This document shows, piece by piece, positions 1 to 7,752 of a DNA stretch of 16,382 nt. Within the stretch, counting starts at the first letter, position 1. Each line of letters opens with the position of its first letter. A program made the translations under genes and the position numbers. The DNA comes from an uncultured Collinsella sp. (GTDB lineage Bacteria; Actinomycetota; Coriobacteriia; Coriobacteriales; Coriobacteriaceae), in the NCBI GenBank assembly GCA_900549085.1, contig URMO01000045.1, forward strand, positions 1 to 16,382, given 5' to 3'. The notes beneath the pieces were generated by a model. That model was not told the DNA's origin, did no database searches, and saw only the letters and a list, made by a program, of their open reading frames with translations.

Positions 1-723
1 CCGGCTTGTGTTCTTGCAGCCCGTCAGGCGCAGCGCCGCCAGCGTCTGCGGACGGCGGACCACGTCCTCGACGGAGCCGATCTCCTCAACCTGCCCGTCG
101 TGCATCACGCAGATGCGCTGGCACAGGCGGCACGCCTCGTCGATATCGTGACTCACGTAGAGCACGGTGCGGTTGCATACATCGAACAGGTCGAGCAAGT
201 TCTGTTCGAGGGCGCTTTTAAGATAGGAATCGAGTGCGCTCATGGGCTCGTCGAACATAAAAATGCCCGGATGCGCCGCCACCATGCGGGCGAGCGCCAC
301 ACGTTGCTGCTGACCGCCCGAGAGTCGCGCGGGATAACGGTCGGCGAAATCGGCCAGGCCAAAGATACCCAGGTAGCGCTCGGCCAGCCTTTTGCGCGCC
401 GCGGCGTCACCCGCGTCCTTTACACCGGCGCATACGTTATCGGCCACCGTCATGTTGGGAAACAGCTGATAGCTTTGGAACAGCAGGGCGCATTTTCGCT
501 CCTGGGGCGACAGGTTGATACCCGCCGCCGAGTCAAAAAAGGTCACGCCGTTGACGACGATCTTGCCCTCGTCGGGCGTCTCCACACCGGCAATGCAGCG
601 CAGCGTACAGCTCTTACCACAACCCGAGGCACCCAGCAGCGCCACGCGCTCCTCGCCAGCCTCGAGCTGAATGTCAAGAGTAAAGCCGGGATAGCGCTTT
701 TTGATATCCAGAACGAGCGACAT
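1..723 (-). CDS. modC: Molybdate ABC transporter ATP-binding protein ModC (3' end cut by window edge)
   Basis: This is the cytoplasmic ATPase that powers molybdate import through ModB. The visible 241 residues hold a full ABC nucleotide-binding domain: Walker A GASGCGKS at 31-38, Q-loop around Q83, signature LSGGQQQR at 134-141, Walker B GIFMFDEP at 153-160 and the H-loop histidine in VSHDIDEA near 191. The ATG at 723 lies 3 bases after the modB stop, and GGGAGG inside the end of modB serves as ribosome binding site, so the two are translationally close and co-transcribed. The reading frame is still open at base 1. Full-length ModC proteins usually continue into a molybdate-binding TOBE domain, which would lie outside the window, so its presence cannot be judged. 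Assignment to molybdate rather than sulfate or another oxyanion rests on the adjacent modA/modB and moeA/mogA. Confidence 0.9.
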   Translation of the reverse strand, partial: MSLVLDIKKRYPGFTLDIQLEAGEERVALLGASGCGKSCTLRCIAGVETPDEGKIVVNGVTFFDSAAGINLSPQERKCALLFQSYQLFPNMTVADNVCAGVKDAGDAAARKRLAERYLGIFGLADFADRYPARLSGGQQQRVALARMVAAHPGIFMFDEPMSALDSYLKSALEQNLLDLFDVCNRTVLYVSHDIDEACRLCQRICVMHDGQVEEIGSVEDVVRRPQTLAALRLTGCKNTSR

Positions 724-726
724 GGC

Positions 727-2169
727 TTATCGACCTCCCTTTGCGGCCGTGTCATCGTGCATGAGCTCGGCCAGCGCCTCGCGATCGATACGCAAGGCAT
801 CGCCGCCCGCCGGGTCGAGCGAATCGCCCTGTCCGGCGAGTTCTTTGGCCTGTTTGCGCTTCGCACGGGAGAGACCACGCTCGCGATACTTTTGCGAATG
901 CGCCGTGTACATGTTGATAAATAGGATGACCAGAAAGCTAAACGCAATTACGACCACGACCCAAAAGAGGGCCACCGACGTGTTGCCGCCCATCCACTCA
1001 AAGTAGATGGCGATGGGAATGGTCTGGGTGATGCCGGCGTAGTTGCCCGCAAAGAACAGGGTGCAGCCGAACTCGCCCATAGCACGCGCGAAGGCGAGCA
1101 CCGTGCCGGCGGCGATGGAGGACCAGCCGAGCGGCATCATAAGCTTGGTGAAGATGCGACGCTCGGACCATCCCAGCGTGCGCGCCGCATCGAGCATCTG
1201 CGTGTCGAGGCTCTCAAAGGCTCCGAGCGCCGTGCGGTAGACGAGCGGGAACGACACCACCACGGCAGAGATCACCGCCGCCGGCCACGTAAAGACGATC
1301 GAGACGCCGTGCGCGATAAGCCACCGACCGACCCCGGTCGAGCGGCCAAACAGCATGAGGAGTAGAAAGCCACAGACCGTGGGCGGCAGTACCATAGGGA
1401 TGGTAAAGACCGAGTCGAGCAGGCCCTTGATGCGACTCGAGGTACCCATAGTCTTCCACGCGGCGAACAGGCCCAGCGCAAAGGAGATCAGCAGGGCAAG
1501 GCCGCTCGTTTTAATGGAAACCCAAAGCGGTCGGTAGTCGATGCCGCCCAAAAAGGAGGCCAGAGAGGTCAAGGGGCCCTGCTCATCCCGCAACACGACA
1601 GACGATGCCTCTACCATTTGAGCGCTATCAAGCCAACGCGCGCCGCTCTTGGCATCACCCGAGGCTGATGCGATCACCACATAGCGGTCCCCATCCGCAC
1701 CTCGTTCGTCAAAGCCATAGGTATACCCGCCGGCATCAAACGTTGTTTCCGCCGTAACATACCAAGGAAGATCCACGTCCCCCAGCTGCACACCTCCCAT
1801 GCAGTTTGCGCTGTCGAGTTCACAGACGAGGGCTTTGAGACCCGATACGCACTCGTTGTCCTGCGGATCCAATCCAAACTTCTCGACCGCCTTGGGCGAT
1901 ATCCACACCACAACGCGATCGGCAGCAGGCGCCACCACAAGGTCCACGTCCTCGTCAACGGGAAACCGGTAGCCCTCAGGCTGGCCTTCCATGGCACGAG
2001 CGGTCCCCTTGGCCAACCGCTCAAAACCCTCGATCCCATAGGAAAGCCCATGAGCGGTCGCAGCAACCTGGGCCCCGTCCTCAGCATCCCCAGCCAACGC
2101 AAATCCCGGCACACAGCAAAGCGCGAAGGTCAAAGCACAGGCGACGAGCATGCGGAATCTATTAAGCAC
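727..2169 (-). CDS. modB: Molybdate ABC transporter permease ModB with an added N-terminal extracytoplasmic domain
   Basis: Residues 214-425 form a typical ModB-type inner-membrane permease with about five to six helices and the EAA cytoplasmic loop that docks on ModC (DAARTLGWSERRIFTKLMMP, about 327-346). The protein is 480 residues, roughly twice the usual ModB of about 225. In front of the permease sit a signal-peptide-like helix (residues 7-27, ending FALAGD) and a non-membrane domain of about 185 residues with three cysteines (107, 116, 123) that I do not recognise. After the last helix there is a charged tail of about 55 residues. The GTG at 2169 is chosen because GGAG lies 6 bases upstream. 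A TTG at 2181 and an ATG at 2151 are in frame but have poor ribosome binding sites. The gene follows modA by 68 bases and abuts modC. The permease call is firm; the extra domain's role is unknown. Confidence 0.88.
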   Translation of the reverse strand: MLNRFRMLVACALTFALCCVPGFALAGDAEDGAQVAATAHGLSYGIEGFERLAKGTARAMEGQPEGYRFPVDEDVDLVVAPAADRVVVWISPKAVEKFGLDPQDNECVSGLKALVCELDSANCMGGVQLGDVDLPWYVTAETTFDAGGYTYGFDERGADGDRYVVIASASGDAKSGARWLDSAQMVEASSVVLRDEQGPLTSLASFLGGIDYRPLWVSIKTSGLALLISFALGLFAAWKTMGTSSRIKGLLDSVFTIPMVLPPTVCGFLLLMLFGRSTGVGRWLIAHGVSIVFTWPAAVISAVVVSFPLVYRTALGAFESLDTQMLDAARTLGWSERRIFTKLMMPLGWSSIAAGTVLAFARAMGEFGCTLFFAGNYAGITQTIPIAIYFEWMGGNTSVALFWVVVVIAFSFLVILFINMYTAHSQKYRERGLSRAKRKQAKELAGQGDSLDPAGGDALRIDREALAELMHDDTAAKGGR

Positions 2170-2237
2170 GAAAAGCTCCAAGAGAATACAAGGACGGAAT
2201 AAAACGCAAAACGATGGAATTATCGCGCCAAGCCGCG

Positions 2238-3107
2238 CTACGCAGAAAGCTCAAAGCCGTACTTGGCCCAAATCTTCTGCGCCTTCTTGTTGGACAGGCA
2301 GAAGTCGATGAACGCCTTGGCCTCGTCGGCATGCTCGGAGCTCTCGGCAACGGCACCCGGATACACGATGGGTTTGTGCGAATCCTCGGGGCACACGAAG
2401 GCCTCCTCGATGCCATCGTAGCGGAAGATATCGGAGCTGTAGACAAAACCTGCCACGCAGTCGCCCGTAGAGACGTAAGACGCAGCAGTGCCGACCTTGT
2501 CGGCCAGTGCGACCTTGTCGGCGATCTCGGGCGCATACTCGCCGTCGTCGCCCTCGGTGCCAGTGTAGAGGCCCACGGAAGCCAGGGCCTGGTTGGCGTA
2601 CGTGCCGGCGGGAACGGTCTTAGCGTCGCCAATGGCGATCTTACCGTCCAGATTCGCGACGTCGGCGATGGCCTCGACCATGGTGTCGGAGCCCTCGGCG
2701 CGAATGATCACAAGGTCGTTGACGAACATATCCTCACGCGTGTCGGCATCGACGAGCTCGGCGGCCTCAGCGTCGTCCATGGTGCCCTTGGAGGCCGTGA
2801 TGAGCACGTCGACCGTGGCGCCGGCACGCATCTGCTCGACGAGGTCGCCGGAGGCCTTAAACTGCGTGTCGGCAAAGGTGGTGCCGGTCTGGTCGGTGTA
2901 GAGCTCCTGGACCTCGGGCAGAGCCTTCTCGAGCGAGTTGGCAGCAAAGACCTGCAGCTCGACAGCTTTCTTGGAAGACGCCTTAGCAGAACTGGCATCG
3001 GATCCGGCCGGCTCGGACGTCTTATTGCCCGAGCAGCCAGCAAGGCCAAAGCCGGCGGCGGCAGCAGAGAGCGAGACGAATCCGCGGCGTGAAACCATAT
3101 CGAACAT
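2238..3107 (-). CDS. modA: Molybdate-binding lipoprotein ModA (Tat-type lipoprotein signal)
   Basis: This is the extracellular, membrane-anchored binding protein that captures molybdate for ModBC. It has 289 residues, normal for ModA. Residues 6-11 read SRRGFV, a twin-arginine type motif, followed by an Ala/Gly-rich hydrophobic stretch and a lipobox LAGC with C25 as the lipid-modified residue. The mature part shows ModA features: VFAANSLEKAL near the start, FKASGDLVEQMRAGATVDVLI in the middle (discontinuous with the next motif) and GDAKTVPAGTYANQAL. The ATG at 3107 is preferred over the TTG at 3113 because AAAGGG lies 6 bases upstream. It is first in the operon, behind the promoter and dyad at 3168-3210. 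The family is known to bind molybdate or tungstate; which is preferred cannot be read from sequence. Confidence 0.92.
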   Translation of the reverse strand: MFDMVSRRGFVSLSAAAAGFGLAGCSGNKTSEPAGSDASSAKASSKKAVELQVFAANSLEKALPEVQELYTDQTGTTFADTQFKASGDLVEQMRAGATVDVLITASKGTMDDAEAAELVDADTREDMFVNDLVIIRAEGSDTMVEAIADVANLDGKIAIGDAKTVPAGTYANQALASVGLYTGTEGDDGEYAPEIADKVALADKVGTAASYVSTGDCVAGFVYSSDIFRYDGIEEAFVCPEDSHKPIVYPGAVAESSEHADEAKAFIDFCLSNKKAQKIWAKYGFELSA

Positions 3108-3167
3108 GTTCAACCCTTTCGAACGCTATGCCCGGGCACCCCGCCGCGGGCTTTAATCTGCAACCAG

Positions 3168-3173
3168 ATTATA
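3168..3173 (-). promoter_or_regulatory. -10 box of the mod operon promoter
   Basis: The minus strand carries a perfect TATAAT here, which would start transcription near 3161 and give a leader of about 54 bases before the modA ATG at 3107. No good -35 is visible at 17 bases. That region is occupied by the dyad at 3180-3210, consistent with a promoter whose -35 region is controlled by a bound regulator. Confidence 0.6.
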
Positions 3174-3179
3174 CTTCTG

Positions 3180-3210
3180 CGAGAATAATGATAGTGAGAA
3201 ATTATTCTCG
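3180..3210. promoter_or_regulatory. Dyad operator candidate in the mod promoter
   Basis: Arms CGAGAATAAT (3180-3189) and ATTATTCTCG (3201-3210) are exact reverse complements separated by 11 bases, so the half-sites are 21 bases apart centre to centre, or two turns of the helix. A third partial half-site, AGAGAATATA, begins at 3213. The dyad lies immediately upstream of the modA -10 and covers the -35. By position it should bind a regulator of molybdate uptake, possibly ModE-like, but the sequence is not the textbook E. coli ModE box and the protein is not encoded in this window. Confidence 0.6.
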
Positions 3211-3260
3211 CCAGAGAATATAGTTTCGAGTTGCCATACACCTTGGCGTCACTTCGGCGG

Positions 3261-3297
3261 AAAACAAAGGCGGAGCAGCCGTTCAGGTCGCCCCGCC
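3261..3297 (-). terminator. Terminator of the moeA-mogA operon
   Basis: On the minus strand, GGCGGGGC (3297-3290) pairs with GCTCCGCC (3276-3269) with one G-U pair, followed by TTTGTTTT. It begins about 14 bases after the mogA stop, so it should end the moeA-mogA transcript before the mod promoter. Confidence 0.65.
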
Positions 3298-3310
3298 GCA
3301 GGTAAACCGC

Positions 3311-3790
3311 TTAGTTGGTATGTCCGCCGCCCGCTGTCATCTGAGCCGCATGCTCAAGCTGGTCCGCTATGGCCTCCCAGCTTTCGCGGGCGGCCTTCGT
3401 AGAACCGGGAAAGTTCACGACAAGTGTATGACCTCGTTGCATGCACACGGCGCGCGAGAGCATGGCGCGGCGCGTCTTGGTCATCGAGCACGCGCGAATC
3501 GCCTCGGCAATACCCGGCACATCGCGGTCACAGACGGCACGCGTCGCCTCGGGTGTCACGTCGCGCATCGAAAGACCCGTGCCGCCGCAGGTGAGCACGA
3601 CATTGGCGTGGCACTCATCGGCGGCTTCCGCAATGGCATCACCGATCTCGCTGACGTCGTCGCGTACGACCACGTGTGAGGAGACCGTCCAGCCCTGCGC
3701 CTCGATAAGCTCCTCGAGCGCGGCTCCGGCCTCATCCTGCGCAAGATCGCGCGTGTCCGAACACGTCACAATCGAAATCTTCAACTCCAT
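3311..3790 (-). CDS. MogA/MoaB-family molybdenum cofactor biosynthesis protein
   Basis: This 159-residue protein is a stand-alone MoCF-binding domain, the family that adenylylates molybdopterin before molybdate insertion by MoeA. Visible signatures are TCGGTGLSMRDVTPEA at 67-82 and the phosphate-binding NFPGSTKAARESWEAI at 126-141, near the C-terminus. The ATG at 3790 is set by AGGAGG seven bases upstream. An in-frame extension to 3883 exists but runs back into moeA and has no family similarity. The gene starts 10 bases after the moeA stop, so they form one operon. Sequence alone does not separate MogA from MoaB, so no symbol is given. With moeA and modABC alongside, a role in Mo-cofactor maturation in the cytoplasm is secure. 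Confidence 0.92.
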   Translation of the reverse strand: MELKISIVTCSDTRDLAQDEAGAALEELIEAQGWTVSSHVVVRDDVSEIGDAIAEAADECHANVVLTCGGTGLSMRDVTPEATRAVCDRDVPGIAEAIRACSMTKTRRAMLSRAVCMQRGHTLVVNFPGSTKAARESWEAIADQLEHAAQMTAGGGHTN

Positions 3791-3800
3791 AGCATTCCTC

Positions 3801-5063
3801 CTATAGCACCGCGCCCTCAGGCAGGTCGACGCGCACGACGTCCACGACATCGCCCGTCTTGAGCTCGCACGGTCCTTCGTCAATACGCAGCAGGCAGTTG
3901 GCCCGCTGCATCGTGCCGAGCAGCGCCGAATTCTGCGTTTTGGCCTCGGTCACCAACAGCTCACCGGTCTCGGGGTCGCGCAAAACCGTGGCGCGATCGA
4001 AGAAGCGGCGATGCTGTCGCTTTTTCACGCCGTGCGTGAGCGTCGCCTGCTGCACGGGACGCACGCCCTCGGCAAAACCGCGCATCTTGCGAATCGCCGG
4101 GCGGGCGAGCATCTCAAAGCCCACATACGCCGCGGCCGGATTGCCTGAAAGCCCCAGGTAGGGCTTACCACCAAGCAAGCCAAACGTGATGGCCTTGCCC
4201 GGACGCATCGAGATGCGGTCAAATAGCACCTCGCCCTCGCGCCGGACGAGCGCCGTCACGTAGTCGTAATCGCCCGCCGAGGCGCCACCGCTCGTAATGA
4301 CAAAATCGCACTCCTGCACGGCGCGATGCACCAGCTCGGCAATCGCCTGCTCATCGTCGGGCGCGATGCCGTAGAACACGGGCTCGGCGCCGGCATCGAG
4401 TGCCTCGGCCATCAGCGCCGAGGAGTTGGAATCGCGAATCTGACCGCGCGCCGGTACCCTACTCGGTGCAACCAGTTCCGTACCCAGCGAGATAATGCCC
4501 ACACGTGGGGCAGCGTGCACCTTCACGCTCGCGTATCCGGCGCTTGCCAGCAGACCCGCGCCCGCCGGAGCCACGACCTCGCCGACGTGCATCACAATAT
4601 CGCCGGCATGGGCCTCCTCGGCGGCAGAGCGAACGTTCTCCCCTACCTTGGCAGGCGCCGAGAAGCGAACGTGCGAGCCCTCGTTGCCGTCACCGTCGAG
4701 CACTTCGACGATCTCGTATTTCACTACGGCATCGGCACCCTCGGGCACCGGCGCGCCTGTCATGATGCGGACCGTCTCGCCCGCGCCGATTGTGCCCTCA
4801 AACACATGGCCCGCGGCCTCATGTCCAATAACATCGAGCGTCACCGGCACCTCGCCAGACGCCTGCGCCAAGTCCGCCGAGCGCACGGCATATCCGTCCA
4901 TAGCACTGTTGGCAAACGGCGAGATGTCGATATCGGCCACCGCATCCTCGGCCAAGGGAAGACCGGCGGCCTGCCACACGGGAATCTCGATGAGATCGGT
5001 CGGAGCAACGTGCGACAGAACAATCGACTGCGCGTCCACCAGCGGAATGAGTTTCTCTGCCAT
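3801..5063 (-). CDS. moeA: Molybdopterin molybdenumtransferase MoeA
   Basis: MoeA inserts molybdate into adenylylated molybdopterin, the last common step of Mo-cofactor synthesis. The 420-residue length is typical. Motifs in order: PFANSAMDGYAVR (49-61), RIMTGAPVPEGADAVV (99-114), GIISLGTELV, TSGGASAGDYDYV in the MoCF-binding core, and MRPGKAITFG followed by GLSGNPAAAYVGFEML. The C-terminal domain ends in a beta-barrel-like region (GDVVDVVRVDLPEG). The ATG at 5063 is used because GAGG sits 5 bases upstream; a GTG at 5069 overlaps that ribosome binding site. It is the first gene of the moeA-mogA operon. A possible minus-strand -10 (TATACT, 5126-5121) lies about 58 bases upstream of the start, but no convincing -35 accompanies it. 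Confidence 0.95.
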   Translation of the reverse strand: MAEKLIPLVDAQSIVLSHVAPTDLIEIPVWQAAGLPLAEDAVADIDISPFANSAMDGYAVRSADLAQASGEVPVTLDVIGHEAAGHVFEGTIGAGETVRIMTGAPVPEGADAVVKYEIVEVLDGDGNEGSHVRFSAPAKVGENVRSAAEEAHAGDIVMHVGEVVAPAGAGLLASAGYASVKVHAAPRVGIISLGTELVAPSRVPARGQIRDSNSSALMAEALDAGAEPVFYGIAPDDEQAIAELVHRAVQECDFVITSGGASAGDYDYVTALVRREGEVLFDRISMRPGKAITFGLLGGKPYLGLSGNPAAAYVGFEMLARPAIRKMRGFAEGVRPVQQATLTHGVKKRQHRRFFDRATVLRDPETGELLVTEAKTQNSALLGTMQRANCLLRIDEGPCELKTGDVVDVVRVDLPEGAVL

Positions 5064-5238
5064 ATGCACCTCTTAATGCCACGGCGCACAACAGGGGCGC
5101 CGATTCTTTATGCTTGTCTCAGTATAATCCCCCAACGCACGACCGCGACTCGGCCTGTACCCGCAAATACACCTGTCGGTTGCAGGCCGCGAAACAGAAT
5201 GGAAACCAACCCACCGGCTCGTCGCGTTTATCGCGTTT

Positions 5239-5244
5239 TATAAT
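5239..5244 (+). promoter_or_regulatory. Likely -10 box for the CLC transporter gene
   Basis: A perfect TATAAT lies 29 bases before the ATG at 5274. The -35 position (about 5216-5221) is a poor match. A start near 5251 leaves a leader of only about 23 bases, too short for a riboswitch. Confidence 0.4.
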
Positions 5245-5273
5245 GCTTGCGTTGCAACCTAAAAGAGGAACGT

Positions 5274-6695
5274 ATGGCTCATAACGACAAACCCGAAAGC
5301 GCAAACGAAGCGCAGGATCATTCCCAGCCGCTCGACGACGGCGGCTTTTTCTCCCTTAGCGACGTCATCATGGCCGGCAGGCATCAGCTCACCCGTTCCG
5401 AGCAGCTCTTGGCAGCCGACACGCGCCGCAACGCCCGCAACCTACTCGCGAGCGCTAAGTTGCTCGTACTCGTCACCATCGTCTCGCTCGCCATGGGCGT
5501 TGCCGCTTGGGCGTTTTTGGCCTCGCTGAATATCGCGACCGACTATCGCGAGCACCATGCATGGATTTACACGCTGCTTCCCGTTGTGGGCGTTGCCACC
5601 GCATGGGTGTACAAAAACCACGGTCTTGCCGCCAAACGCGGTAACAACCTGGTCATCGACTCCGCTCTGGGCACACGCCTCATCCATATGCGCATGGCCG
5701 TCCTCACCTTCGTCTGCTCCACGCTCACGCACCTAACGGGCGGATCGGCCGGTCGCGAGGGAGCTGCGGTTCAGATTGGCGGCACCATCGCCAGCAACAT
5801 CTCGAGCCTCGCCCACCTCAAAAAGCATGATCACCACGACCTCATGCTCGCCGGCATCTCGTCGGCCTTTGGCGCCGTATTCGGCTCGCCCCTTGCCGGA
5901 GCTTTCTTTGGCATGGAGATGTGCTTTATCGGCAAGATCGACTACACCGCAGGCATCTACTGCCTGGTCGCTTCGTTTACCGGCTACTTTACATCGCTTG
6001 CCTTGGGAACCGAGTACGAGACGAATGTTATCGCCAGCGTTCCCGCCATGACGCCCAAGACAGTCGTCATCGTTGTTATCAGCGCCATCATCTTCGGTCT
6101 GACGGCACGCCTCTTTGCCTGGTCGGTTCGAACCGTCAAGAGCCTGTACGGTCGCTTTATCACCAACTACCTTGCTCGCGCACTCGTGGGCGCGCTCGTG
6201 GTTTTGGCCGCCTATGCCCTCCTCGACGCCTGGGACTACGCCGGCCTTTCCACGTGGCTTTCCGGCGCTGGATTTGCCGGCAACACCACCCTGGCGGACG
6301 CAGCCATCAAGTTGGTCGTCACAGCGCTCACCCTGGGCGCCGGCTTCCAAGGCGGCGAGGTCACGCCCCTGTTTGGTATCGGTGCGGCGCTCGGCGGCTG
6401 GATAGGTTGCCTCGTCGGAATCGATCCCAGCTTTCTGGCAGCGCTGGGCATGCTCGGCGTGTTCTGCGCCGGCCTTAACGTGCCCATCACCACCTGCATG
6501 ATGGCCATCGACCTGTTCCACGGCACGGCCGCCGGGTTCTTTGTCATCGTGGCCTTTATCAGCTACCTAACCGCCGGACACCGCGGCGTGTACCCCGCCC
6601 AGCGCATCATCTCGCCCAAGCGCCGTTCGCTTATTGTGGATGAGGGCGGTACGGTAGCGGATGCTATCGAGCGCCACAACGACCTGATAGAGTAG
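5274..6695 (+). CDS. CLC-family anion transporter, fluoride-type (CLC-F-like)
   Basis: This is an integral membrane protein of 473 residues with the CLC fold: hydrophobic helices from about residue 58 to 440 after a hydrophilic N-terminus of about 55. Key sites are GREGAAVQ at 160-167, with E162 as the external gating glutamate, FGSPLAGAFFGMEM at 203-216, and GFQGGEVTPLFGIG at 357-370. The usual chloride filter GSGIP is replaced by RGNNLV at 122-127. From my recollection of the family, that replacement and GGEVTP mark the fluoride/proton antiporter clade rather than chloride channels. GAGG 5 bases before the ATG fixes the start; a TTG at 5247 in frame lacks this. I see no fluoride riboswitch upstream. 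The gene diverges from moeA and is followed 87 bases later by the lipid kinase. Family is certain; ion specificity is inferred. Confidence 0.88.
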   Translation: MAHNDKPESANEAQDHSQPLDDGGFFSLSDVIMAGRHQLTRSEQLLAADTRRNARNLLASAKLLVLVTIVSLAMGVAAWAFLASLNIATDYREHHAWIYTLLPVVGVATAWVYKNHGLAAKRGNNLVIDSALGTRLIHMRMAVLTFVCSTLTHLTGGSAGREGAAVQIGGTIASNISSLAHLKKHDHHDLMLAGISSAFGAVFGSPLAGAFFGMEMCFIGKIDYTAGIYCLVASFTGYFTSLALGTEYETNVIASVPAMTPKTVVIVVISAIIFGLTARLFAWSVRTVKSLYGRFITNYLARALVGALVVLAAYALLDAWDYAGLSTWLSGAGFAGNTTLADAAIKLVVTALTLGAGFQGGEVTPLFGIGAALGGWIGCLVGIDPSFLAALGMLGVFCAGLNVPITTCMMAIDLFHGTAAGFFVIVAFISYLTAGHRGVYPAQRIISPKRRSLIVDEGGTVADAIERHNDLIE

Positions 6696-6782
6696 ACGTT
6701 AGTATTCGCCGTGCAGCCACAATCGGGGGCAATTCGACCTGAGCGCGACCGCACCGTCACGTCATACGCCGGGAGTCGTTCC

Positions 6783-7745
6783 ATGCACGCAACTGATTTT
6801 GGTCGCACGCTCATCATCGCCAACCCAGCCGCCCAGTCGGGTGCGGCGCGCGAAGTTGCCGAGCGCCTGCAGCGCTTTTTGGACATGACCGCGCGCGCAT
6901 CCCAGTTTGACTTGGTGCTGACCGAGCGCATGGGGCATGCCAAGGAGCTTGCCGCACAGGCTCAGGGCTATCGCACCGTTATCGCCCTTGGCGGCGACGG
7001 CGTGATCCACGAGGTTGCCAATGGACTCATGAAGCAGGATGAGGCGGTCCGTCCCGCCCTTGCCGTCCTGCCCGTAGGTTCCGGCAACGATTTTGCCCAA
7101 ACGCTCGGCATCGATGATTTCTCCGGCAAGGATTTTGGCGCGCTGCTCACCTGCGAGCTGCAGCGTCAGGACATCGGGCGCATTCGCTCGTGGAGCCCTG
7201 CGAGCGGCAGCGGCGAGGCTGCCGTTGAGTACTACGACCAGACGCTTTCGGTCGGCATCGATGCCGCCATCGGCCTTGGCACCACCGAGCTGCGCAAAAA
7301 GACCGGTTTGACGGGCGCGCCGCTCTACACCCTCTCGGGACTTGAGCAGTTTGGCCTGCGCTATCGCAACTACCCCATGGCAGTCAGCTTTGACGGGGCG
7401 CCCGCCGAGCGCGTGAGGGCAATCATCATGGCGATTCAGCTGGGACCTACCTATGGCTCGGGCTATCGCATCTGTCCCGACGCCGACCCCTGCGACGGCA
7501 TACTCGACGTCTGCTACGCCTGCGGCCCCGTCCCTCGCGCGGTCGCGCTTCCCGTGTTCCTTTCGGCCAAGGACGGCCACCATACCAAGTTGCCACCGGT
7601 TCGCATGCGCCGATGCCGCCATGCCGAGCTTACCTTTGAGGAGCCCGACTACCCCATCCAGGCCGACGGCGAGCCCGTTGTCGCCTCGCGCATCGAGGTC
7701 GACATCCTCGACGGCGCCCTCCACGTCTGGCACCCCACCCGCTAA
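6783..7745 (+). CDS. Diacylglycerol kinase / YegS-like lipid kinase
   Basis: This 320-residue protein belongs to the DAGK catalytic-domain family, soluble or membrane-associated kinases that phosphorylate diacylglycerol or related lipids using ATP. The N-terminal nucleotide-binding lobe shows IIANPAAQSG (11-20), LGGDGVIHEVANGL (69-82) and LPVGSGNDFAQTLG (96-109). The C-terminal half has the family's beta-sandwich segment beginning TLSVGIDAAIGLGT and closing with YPIQADGEPV. Two signature positions vary: GGDGT reads GGDGV and GTGNDFA reads GSGNDFA. The ATG at 6783 has GGGAG 7 bases upstream; an in-frame GTG at 6711 would add 24 residues without family similarity. The 87-base gap after the CLC gene shows no terminator, so co-transcription is possible. 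Lipid substrate is not predictable. Confidence 0.88.
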   Translation: MHATDFGRTLIIANPAAQSGAAREVAERLQRFLDMTARASQFDLVLTERMGHAKELAAQAQGYRTVIALGGDGVIHEVANGLMKQDEAVRPALAVLPVGSGNDFAQTLGIDDFSGKDFGALLTCELQRQDIGRIRSWSPASGSGEAAVEYYDQTLSVGIDAAIGLGTTELRKKTGLTGAPLYTLSGLEQFGLRYRNYPMAVSFDGAPAERVRAIIMAIQLGPTYGSGYRICPDADPCDGILDVCYACGPVPRAVALPVFLSAKDGHHTKLPPVRMRRCRHAELTFEEPDYPIQADGEPVVASRIEVDILDGALHVWHPTR

Positions 7746-7752
7746 CCCAACC

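Noticed and set aside
2214..3092. A 292-codon open frame on the plus strand
   Set aside because: It is antisense to modA and has no recognisable domain.
3108..3260. Molybdenum cofactor (moco) riboswitch upstream of modA
   Set aside because: The leader is short and AT-rich, with a DNA-type dyad over the promoter rather than a transcribed aptamer.
5127..5273. Fluoride riboswitch upstream of the CLC gene
   Set aside because: I looked for the crcB-motif consensus and did not find it; the likely -10 leaves only a short leader.
5733..6521. A 262-codon open frame on the minus strand
   Set aside because: It is antisense to the CLC transporter, strongly hydrophilic by complementarity to membrane codons, with no motifs.
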